From Methanoregula sp. (lineage in GTDB: Archaea > Halobacteriota > Methanomicrobia > Methanomicrobiales > Methanospirillaceae), in contig PNBP01000079.1 of NCBI GenBank assembly GCA_003136075.1, forward strand, positions 1 to 5,723: a DNA stretch of 5,723 nt, given 5' to 3'. The notes under the pieces were generated by a model. It saw nothing but the letters and a program-made list of their open reading frames with translations, was not told the origin of the DNA and searched no databases. This document shows, piece by piece, positions 1-4,606 of the stretch (within the stretch, counting starts at the first letter, position 1; each line of letters opens with the position of its first letter). Position numbers and translations under genes: made by a program.

Positions 1-789
1 TTTCAGATCAAACACCCACCGGCTCACGGACGGTGCGACATTCCCACACCGGCGTCTCAAAACCACCGTAAAACCTTTTTGTTCAAACTCGTCTTCCAGC
101 TGCTTGCTCTGGGTCAGGTTTTTGAACGTATAGAAATGAATCATTCCACCGGTCCTGATAAATGGCGTGAGAATATCGAAAATCCAGTCCATACCATACG
201 GGGTAGGAATGATAATGCGATCGAATGTTGTTCCCGGTCGGATCGGGAGATTTGATGCATCACCTTGCACAACATGGATACGATTTTCAACCGCGTTGAG
301 CCGGATATTTTCCTTAAATCCTATGCAGGCTTCCGGATTTTGTTCCACAGCTACTACATCCCCTCCGCGTACTGCAGCAGGAATCGCAAACGGCCCTGCG
401 CCACAGAACGGCACAAGCACCTGCTCTCCGGGCTGAACCTGATCGGTCACACGTTTGCGTTCATGTAGCAGTTTTGGATTGAAAAATACTACTTTGAGAT
501 CGATTCGGTACGAAAACCCGTACTCACGGTGCATGGTGATTGTATCCGTCCCTGCAAGAATCTCGCAGTCCGCAGTGCGGCTGGCTCCATACACCCGGCT
601 GATTTTATTGATGACCGTTTTGATGCGATGGTTGTGTGCACAAACCGCGTCTGCAATCACCTTTTTGTATGGCGCAAGTTCTGGGGGCAGGTGAAGGAGG
701 GCAATCTCACCAATCACATCGAAATGATTTGAGAGATAGCCAATCCGGTCTGGCGGAATGATCGGGCGGAGCTGCTCCTTAAGTCCCAT
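1..789 (-). CDS. Trm5/Taw2-family SAM-dependent tRNA-modifying enzyme (C-terminus cut by window edge)
   Basis: 263 residues are visible, without a stop. Residues 22-113 match the D2 region of Trm5/Taw2: DVIGEIALLHLP, then HNHRIKTV, then a YRIDLKVVFFNPKLLHERKRV-like segment. A Rossmann SAM domain follows: GAGPFAIPAA (130-139), acidic VEQNPEA (148-154), NIRLN (161-165), QGDA (175-178). Known family roles act on G37 of tRNA: Trm5 makes m1G37, and Taw2 adds an aminocarboxypropyl group in wyosine synthesis. The protein lacks the N-terminal D1 domain of Trm5b-type enzymes, so its size is closer to Taw2 or a short Trm5. Oddity: where Trm5 has Asn-Leu-Pro, this protein reads Pro-Thr-Pro (195-197), while Glu149 and the ER pair 110-111 are kept. 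The C-terminal CGNVAPSVSRWVFDL resembles the end of Trm5, so few residues are missing. ATG at 789 is the only sensible start, because an in-frame TAA lies two codons upstream (793-795). No SD lies at normal spacing; GGTGA (809-813, minus) is 19 nt away. The family call is firm, but the exact reaction is uncertain. Confidence 0.85.
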   Translation of the reverse strand, partial: MGLKEQLRPIIPPDRIGYLSNHFDVIGEIALLHLPPELAPYKKVIADAVCAHNHRIKTVINKISRVYGASRTADCEILAGTDTITMHREYGFSYRIDLKVVFFNPKLLHERKRVTDQVQPGEQVLVPFCGAGPFAIPAAVRGGDVVAVEQNPEACIGFKENIRLNAVENRIHVVQGDASNLPIRPGTTFDRIIIPTPYGMDWIFDILTPFIRTGGMIHFYTFKNLTQSKQLEDEFEQKGFTVVLRRRCGNVAPSVSRWVFDLK

Positions 790-1031
790 AGGTTATATCT
801 GAATCTGTTCACCATGGCAAAAAATATCGCGGAAACGAAACGAAAGAAAATCTCCCGATATATGATGCAAAGATTCATCGGAATAATCAGGCAGTATTGT
901 CCATTGCGTGTGTAAGGGATAGTGTCCGGATTTTTTACAGCGTACGAAACTCAAAAAAGGAACCGGAGTTGCCTGCATCATGCGATTGACTCTGGTGAAA
1001 TATCGCTCTTTGATACCCTTCCCTGTATGCT

Positions 1032-1760
1032 ATGGCTTACGGAATGGAACGTGTATCAAATCCTGGCAAGATAACGGCATCACAGGGGCATCATGTATCA
1101 CGAATTATTCATAAGGCTTATACCAGAACAGGGAACGGAATATGTGTGGTAATGACAAACGGACCAGCCCGGCATATCATAACAAATTCTGACGGAGTTC
1201 AATTCTATCATACTCCCTTACCCTTTCGCCAGATAACCGAAATCCCTGAGTACCGCTTTAATGATATCCGTCCTGATGACCATGTCATCGACATCGGTGC
1301 AAATGTGGGGGCGCTCTGCATCTGTGCCACACGGTATTCGCCACATGTCGTTGCTGTTGAGCCGGTAACCTCGGAGCGCCTTGCAGAGAATATTCTTCTG
1401 AACGAGGTCCCTGTGCGGGTAATTGAGGGCGCTCTTGGAGACGGCAAACCCACGGAAATCTGCTGGGATGAATGCCGCAGAATGGTGCCGTCATACACTC
1501 TTTGCCAGCTCATCGAACTTTCCGGGGGCTGCGATTTTTTAAAATGCGACTGTGAGGGGGCTGAGTGGCTGATAAAACCAAAAGATCTCACGGGCATCAG
1601 ACGACTCGAGATGGAACTACACCTGCCGCCCATAAGCGGTCCGCCCAACAAGGCACTTCTCGATTACATCAGCCATAACTATCATATTGAGATTGAACAC
1701 CGGCCCTGTCATGGTCCATTGGGACTAATGGGATACCTGCATGCAGAAAAAAGAACGTAA
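1032..1760 (+). CDS. FkbM-type SAM-dependent methyltransferase, small form
   Basis: 242 aa. The SAM-binding core is clear: VIDIGANVGALCI (85-97, motif I), VVAVEPVTSERLAENILLN (106-124, the acidic EP loop and the typical L..N...N pattern), EGALGD (132-137), and DFLKCDCEGAEWLI (168-181). The last corresponds to the family's hallmark (I/L)K-D-EGAE strand. FkbM-family enzymes are known mostly as O-methyltransferases acting on sugars, polyketides or other small molecules. Nothing here identifies the substrate. The N-terminal ~80 residues are poorly conserved and probably cap the active site. There is no signal peptide or membrane segment, so it is likely cytosolic. ATG at 1032 gives the longest frame; ATG at 1044 is possible. 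Neither has a clear SD, so leaderless translation is plausible. It is divergent from the Trm5-like gene and ends one base before an in-frame ATG of the next open frame. It is fairly Cys-rich (10 Cys, including C96-x-C98, C144-x3-C148 and C172-x-C174). Confidence 0.82.
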   Translation: MAYGMERVSNPGKITASQGHHVSRIIHKAYTRTGNGICVVMTNGPARHIITNSDGVQFYHTPLPFRQITEIPEYRFNDIRPDDHVIDIGANVGALCICATRYSPHVVAVEPVTSERLAENILLNEVPVRVIEGALGDGKPTEICWDECRRMVPSYTLCQLIELSGGCDFLKCDCEGAEWLIKPKDLTGIRRLEMELHLPPISGPPNKALLDYISHNYHIEIEHRPCHGPLGLMGYLHAEKRT

Positions 1761-1779
1761 ATGTATCAGGATATACCGT

Positions 1780-1788
1780 TTTATATAA
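1780..1788 (+). promoter_or_regulatory. Archaeal TATA box for the nitroreductase gene
   Basis: The sequence TTTATATAA is a near-ideal archaeal TATA box. It lies about 20 bp after the FkbM-type stop codon and 81 bp before the preferred ATG at 1869. Initiation about 25 bp downstream of its centre would fall near 1806-1811. That is 3' of the upstream in-frame ATG at 1761, so this promoter could only produce the shorter protein. The upstream BRE position (ACCG) is not a strong match. The promoter role is inferred from sequence alone. Confidence 0.5.
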
Positions 1789-1858
1789 GGGCCAGTAAAA
1801 AAGAAGGCTTCATCATCGCTCAAGAAAGTTTATCTAGCTTTTTGCCAGAAGAACATGC

Positions 1859-1862
1859 AGGA
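1859..1862 (+). promoter_or_regulatory. SD-like ribosome binding site deciding the nitroreductase start
   Basis: AGGA sits 6 nt before ATG 1869, a normal spacing for pairing with the 3' end of archaeal 16S rRNA. The alternative ATG at 1761 has only A-rich sequence upstream and no SD. This short motif is weak alone, but it agrees with the TATA box position and with where the conserved protein domain begins. Confidence 0.45.
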
Positions 1863-1868
1863 TCCCAT

Positions 1869-2534
1869 ATGTGCACCATCACGTCAGACCAGAAAAATGC
1901 CATCCTTGATGAAATTCTTGCCACACGGCGCTCGCACCGTATGTTCCTTGCCGATGTCCCACCGGAGGATGATATCAAAAAGATTCTGCATGCAGGGCTT
2001 CTTGCTCCGTTTGCAGCAGCTGCAGTGGGAGGATCAAAGGATTATTTCCGCCAGTTTTTTGTTATACGCATGGGATCGCCTTCCATGACCGAAGCATCGG
2101 AATGTGTCATGGGTCGCGTTATGACAATGGCCGATGAACTTGAATCGGAAATGGAAAAAAATCCGAAACTTCGCGCCCAGGCGGTCATGTTTGTCCAGCG
2201 ATTGTCGATGATCAAAAAGAAAGGGAAGGTGCCTGGCGTTGGGACTGCCTCCTATTACATCGTTGTTGCCGAACGCCGGGGATTTCCCCCTGTGGAATTG
2301 CAGTCGCTTGCCCATTGTCTCGAGAATATGTGGCTGAAGGCTACCGCTCTTGATCTGGGGTTTCAAATCGTGTCCATCACGTCAGAGATGTCAGAAGATC
2401 CCCAATTCTGCAAAATTCTTGGGATTCCCCCCGGGGAATGGATGCTGATGGGCTGTGCCGTAGGCTACCCAAAAGATGAACTCTCCCCCTCGATTCGACC
2501 ACCGGTTGAGGATGTTACTCACTGGTTGGACTAA
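1869..2534 (+). CDS. Nitroreductase-family FMN oxidoreductase
   Basis: 221 aa from ATG 1869; the frame is open to ATG 1761 (257 aa). Nitroreductase-fold landmarks: ATRRSHRMF (18-26), the RRSxRxF phosphate/FMN-binding loop at the usual N-terminal position; LLAPFAAAAVGG (44-55), the region that normally reads A-P-SA-N; LENMWLKATALDLGF (151-165), the family's second dimer helix; then KILGIPPGEWMLMGCAVGYP (182-198), the conserved end of the fold. Family members are dimeric cytosolic flavoproteins that use NAD(P)H or reduced cofactors to reduce nitro compounds, quinones, flavins or other substrates; the substrate here is unknown. The middle (about 70-125) carries an extended charged helix-rich insertion. 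The shorter start is preferred because the extra 36 residues lie outside the domain, a TATA box (1780-1788) lies inside that stretch, and AGGA precedes 1869. An oligo-T tract 27 nt past the stop probably ends the transcript. Confidence 0.85.
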   Translation: MCTITSDQKNAILDEILATRRSHRMFLADVPPEDDIKKILHAGLLAPFAAAAVGGSKDYFRQFFVIRMGSPSMTEASECVMGRVMTMADELESEMEKNPKLRAQAVMFVQRLSMIKKKGKVPGVGTASYYIVVAERRGFPPVELQSLAHCLENMWLKATALDLGFQIVSITSEMSEDPQFCKILGIPPGEWMLMGCAVGYPKDELSPSIRPPVEDVTHWLD

Positions 2535-2560
2535 ATAATGAAGAGTGGTGAAAAACCGGA

Positions 2561-2575
2561 TTTTTTTTGTTTTTA
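2561..2575 (+). terminator. Oligo-T terminator after the nitroreductase gene
   Basis: A run of eight T (2561-2568), one G, then T-rich sequence begins 27 nt after the TAA at 2532-2534. Archaeal RNA polymerase is known to terminate at U-rich tracts without needing a hairpin, so this is the likely primary 3' end. A weak imperfect inverted repeat (2581-2588 with 2602-2608) follows. Confidence 0.55.
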
Positions 2576-2637
2576 TTTCGTAAGGGCCTGACCACACAAA
2601 CGGCCTTAAAGAGACCGGTAATCAATAAAAATCATGT

Positions 2638-2666
2638 AAGTCGGTGGAACGATCCACCGACTTTTT
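2638..2666. terminator. Perfect 11-bp hairpin, likely bidirectional terminator between convergent genes
   Basis: AAGTCGGTGGA (2638-2648) pairs perfectly with TCCACCGACTT (2653-2663) around an ACGA loop. On the plus strand it runs directly into TTTTT (2662-2666). On the minus strand it lies 19 nt past the stop of the metal-hydrolase gene and is followed by ACATGATTTTTATTG, which contains a T5 run. The position between two converging genes fits a shared terminator. Confidence 0.7.
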
Positions 2667-2681
2667 GGGTTATTGACTATA

Positions 2682-3350
2682 CTATTCGGACGGGGTGCAC
2701 TCCATGCTTTCACCGGGTTTGAGGATGGTAACTTTAATATCGGTGGTTCGTTCGAGTGCTTTTTTCAATTCCAGCGGATCCGCTTGGATTTTTTCCCACG
2801 TATTATAATGAATGGGGATCACCCGTTTTGCACCGATAAATGATGCGGCCATCATCGCTTCTGCGGTTCCCATCGTATATCTCCCGCAAATAGGAAGCAG
2901 GGCAATATCAGGATGATAGAGGTTACCAATCAGTTGCATATCGGAGAAAAGTGCGGTGTCTCCCGCATGGTACACCCGCACGCCATCCATGCCAATCACA
3001 TATCCTGCGGCCGTTCCCCCATTATACCCGATACCCTCCTCATCAATAGAGGATGAATGGAGCGCCGGTGTCATAGTAAAGGTGACATCATCTATTGTGA
3101 TGGTCCCGCCAAGATTCATTCCCTCAACGTCCAGACCTTTTGTTTTTAAGTATCTGGCAATCTCGGTGATTGCGACGGTCTTTTTGGCAAGAGAGACCGT
3201 TTCACCCAGGTGATCGTGATGGCCATGCGTGACGGCAACAATATCCGGATTGGTATGTGCGACCGATGCTCCTTCTACGAATGGATCGATAAGCACTTTT
3301 TTTGTGCCGGAGAGCAGCACACAGGAATGACCCAGCCAGGTAAGGTGCAT
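2682..3350 (-). CDS. UPF0173-type metal-dependent hydrolase (metallo-beta-lactamase fold)
   Basis: 222 aa, a normal full length for the family. It opens with MHLTWLGHSCVLL, the usual first strand of UPF0173 proteins, followed by IDPF (21-24). Metal ligands are visible: THGHHDHLG (41-49) gives the H-x-H-x-D-H motif; His98 lies in PALHSSS; Asp131 lies in HAGDT (128-132); His181 lies in PIHYNTW (179-185). PICGRYTMGTAEAM (153-166) corresponds to the family segment that usually reads G.x(F/Y)TMG.x.EA. Members are presumed cytosolic metal-dependent hydrolases; no physiological substrate is established to my knowledge, and none is suggested by the neighbours. ATG 3350 is the start expected from family alignment. 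No SD precedes it (the upstream bases read ATCTTCCTGT), so the transcript may have a very short leader. It converges on the nitroreductase gene. The next gene upstream on the same strand is 214 bp away behind its own terminator. Confidence 0.92.
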   Translation of the reverse strand: MHLTWLGHSCVLLSGTKKVLIDPFVEGASVAHTNPDIVAVTHGHHDHLGETVSLAKKTVAITEIARYLKTKGLDVEGMNLGGTITIDDVTFTMTPALHSSSIDEEGIGYNGGTAAGYVIGMDGVRVYHAGDTALFSDMQLIGNLYHPDIALLPICGRYTMGTAEAMMAASFIGAKRVIPIHYNTWEKIQADPLELKKALERTTDIKVTILKPGESMECTPSE

Positions 3351-3520
3351 ACAGGAAGATGTACGTGATGAAGTTTGAAATTTGTATCGGTGTGCCGTAC
3401 TTCAGGGAATTTGAGGTTTGAGCGCTGCTATTGGCTATCAGAGAGAGATGAACGTTCGCTTTCCATCGGGAGAATAAAGGCAAAACTGCTTACCCGGATC
3501 AGTTGGAGACTGTCAGGGAT

Positions 3521-3569
3521 AAAAAAACAGGTGTGAGATGAGCAGGGGACGTCAGCTCATCGTTTCACA
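3521..3569 (-). terminator. Hairpin plus T7 terminator of the Cmi4-like gene
   Basis: GATGAGC (3537-3543) and GCTCATC (3555-3561) form a perfect 7-bp stem with an 11-nt loop. Outer arms TGTGA (3532-3536) and TCACA (3565-3569) extend it by 5 bp with a 3-nt bulge. Read on the minus strand, the hairpin is followed within about 5 nt by seven T (complement of 3521-3527). The TGA stop codon (3565-3567) lies inside the outer stem. This separates the Cmi4-like transcript from the downstream UPF0173 gene. Confidence 0.65.
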
Positions 3570-4173
3570 TTACATCAATTAATTCTGCTTCGGTGATATC
3601 GATGGAATCACCAAGACTATCCGCAGTGACATTTCGCGTCATCTGCTCTGACAGGTCCCGGTCTTCCATCACATCACGGATGCGATCGATGTAAGGATCA
3701 ATGGTTGGATCCTCCTGCTCCTCGATCACGTGCCGGTATTCCCGGAGTGTGGAGGGGCTGATCCCGAGCTCTTCAGAAACTTCCTTCATGGTCTTTCCCA
3801 ACTCCAGCAGTTCTTCCATCTTTATCTTATCAAATGGCATCTTGAAATCCAGTTCACGGAAGAGTTTGAGCCGGACACGGGCCCGGGCGACCGTCTTTGA
3901 AAGTTTCTCATCGCCTAGTTCCCGTGCAATCTCGGTATCATTTTTCTCCGCATAGAACGATGTGACAAGTTTTGCCAGCTGGATCGGCTTTAAGGAAGTC
4001 TTGAAAATGCCCTGTTCTGTAATCTCCCTCATGACGAGCGCGACTTCGCGTTCTATGGCGTCACTATCCCGAAGGGTGCCATGAATATTTTTCATGGGCT
4101 CGACAATTTTGGTCTTGCCCGACATAGTACTGAACAATTTCAGCAGCTGTGATTTACGTTTGTCTTCGGTCAT
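3565..4173 (-). CDS. Conditioned medium-induced protein 4 (Cmi4)-like HTH protein
   Basis: 202 aa, highly charged, with no signal peptide or membrane segment. From memory of the family it matches haloarchaeal 'conditioned medium-induced protein 4' along its length: an N-terminal LLKLFSTMSGKTKIVE segment, GTLRDSDAIEREVALVMREI (32-51), a helical NDTEIARELGD unit (78-88) followed by RARVRLKLFREL, and PFDKIKMEELLELGKTMKEVSEELGISPSTLREYRHVIE (113-151). The latter part is a clear helix-turn-helix (MKEVSEELGISPSTLREYRHVI). Two HTH-like units suggest nucleic-acid binding, probably transcriptional. The acidic tail (152-202) may be flexible. The haloarchaeal name reflects induction in conditioned medium; whether that holds in this organism is unknown. 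The gene is divergent from glyS and is followed by its own terminator, so it is probably monocistronic. ATG 4173 has no good SD. The DNA-binding inference is strong; the family name is moderately sure. Confidence 0.75.
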   Translation of the reverse strand: MTEDKRKSQLLKLFSTMSGKTKIVEPMKNIHGTLRDSDAIEREVALVMREITEQGIFKTSLKPIQLAKLVTSFYAEKNDTEIARELGDEKLSKTVARARVRLKLFRELDFKMPFDKIKMEELLELGKTMKEVSEELGISPSTLREYRHVIEEQEDPTIDPYIDRIRDVMEDRDLSEQMTRNVTADSLGDSIDITEAELIDVM

Positions 4174-4216
4174 TGCATGCCCCGTTTTGGGATTAGGATA
4201 TACAATACTTCGTCAA

Positions 4217-4227
4217 CTATTTAATTC
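4217..4227 (-). promoter_or_regulatory. Candidate TATA box for the Cmi4-like gene
   Basis: On the minus strand this reads GAATTAAATAG, an A/T-rich TATA-like element. Initiation about 25 bp downstream would fall near 4197, leaving a leader of roughly 24 nt before ATG 4173. The surrounding DNA is AT-rich, so the match is weakly specific. Confidence 0.3.
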
Positions 4228-4398
4228 TATCTTAATTCGTTGTTTGACCAAAAGAACTTTAAATTGGTTCCGAATGGTCTTTGTAAACAGGTAGTAATAA
4301 ACCGAAAATTTATTAAAAAAGCCCTGGATTTTTTTTACAAAAACCTGTGTGCCGTACGCATTTGATAAATTTTTTTAGCACTGCTCTAAATCATGTCC

Positions 4399-4461
4399 TA
4401 TCCCGAAATCATTTGACTTTACATCTAAATATCGATGTGAGTAAACTAACGAATCGGGATA
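4399..4461. repeat. Perfect 8-bp inverted repeat enclosing a second stem
   Basis: TATCCCGA (4399-4406) is the exact reverse complement of TCGGGATA (4454-4461). Inside it, ACATC (4421-4425) pairs with GATGT (4434-4438) around an 8-nt loop, extendable by about three pairs if G-U wobble is allowed. The outer arms are GC-richer than the surrounding DNA. It could be an RNA structure in a leader or small RNA, or a protein-binding site. It is not a terminator on either strand, since no T run follows. Confidence 0.45.
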
Positions 4462-4543
4462 AGATATTTAAAATCAAGCCCGAAAAAACATAAAAAATGC
4501 CGTGTTATGGGATGAGCGGGTAAAAAGATCGCCGTATGATGAT

Positions 4544-4552
4544 AATTATATT
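4544..4552 (+). promoter_or_regulatory. Candidate TATA box for glyS
   Basis: AATTATATT lies about 59 bp before the GTG start. Initiation about 25 bp past its centre would fall near 4574, giving a leader of about 33 nt that carries the GGTGA ribosome binding site. A competing TATTTAAAA at 4465-4473 would give a leader of over 100 nt. Sequence alone cannot choose between them. Confidence 0.35.
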
Positions 4553-4590
4553 GTGTCAGGAAGAGATCTGATAATAAGAATTTGGTTTTT

Positions 4591-4602
4591 GGTGAAGTGA
4601 TC
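4591..4602 (+). promoter_or_regulatory. Ribosome binding site of glyS, supporting a GTG start
   Basis: GGTGAAGTGATC contains two overlapping partial matches to the archaeal SD (GGTGATC): GGTGA, 11 nt before GTG 4607, and AGTGATC, 4 nt before it. This favours GTG 4607 over the in-frame ATG at 4643, which has no SD (upstream bases TTTGAAAACGTA). Confidence 0.6.
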
Positions 4603-4606
4603 GATA

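Larger units (their letters stand above)
4174..4606. other. 433-nt AT-rich divergent intergenic region
   Basis: No protein gene is supported here. It separates the Cmi4-like gene (minus) from glyS (plus) and must hold both promoters. Visible contents are: an AT-rich TATA-like site for the minus gene (4217-4227); a BRE/TATA-like CCGAAAA plus TTTATTAA (4302-4316, plus strand); T runs at 4329-4336 and 4370-4376; an 8-bp perfect inverted repeat 4399-4406/4454-4461 enclosing a second stem; and TATA-like TATTTAAAA (4465-4473) and AATTATATT (4544-4552) nearer glyS. No tRNA-like T-loop, riboswitch or complete C/D-box RNA was recognised. It is long for an archaeal gap, so an unannotated RNA or an extended leader is possible but unproven. 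Confidence 0.6.

Noticed and set aside
793..981. 62-aa minus-strand open frame just upstream of, and in frame with, the Trm5-like gene
   Set aside because: It ends at a TAA two codons before the real ATG, has no SD or recognisable domain, and has a composition typical of spurious frames. It also lies where the promoter for the gene should be.
1208..1651. 147-aa minus-strand frame inside the FkbM-type gene
   Set aside because: It is antisense to a gene with clear SAM motifs; its Ser/Arg-rich translation is a reverse-strand shadow.
2581..2608. TAAGGGCC ... GGCCTTA imperfect hairpin
   Set aside because: The stem is short and bulged with a 13-nt loop and no T run after it; the adjacent T8 tract and the 11-bp stem explain termination better.
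3202..3483. 93-aa minus-strand frame overlapping the start of the UPF0173 gene, with a hydrophobic stretch
   Set aside because: Its C-terminal half is only another frame of the UPF0173 coding sequence, and there is no SD. The hydrophobic segment comes from AT-rich intergenic DNA.
4266..4277. GGTTCCGAATGG resembling a tRNA T-arm
   Set aside because: It lacks the closing G/C stem and there is no upstream acceptor, D or anticodon arm; not a tRNA.
4536..4571. ATGATGA ... CTGA resembling C and D boxes of a C/D-box guide RNA
   Set aside because: Only about 25 nt separate the boxes, there is no D'/C' pair, no flanking terminal stem was seen, and the segment overlaps the probable glyS promoter.
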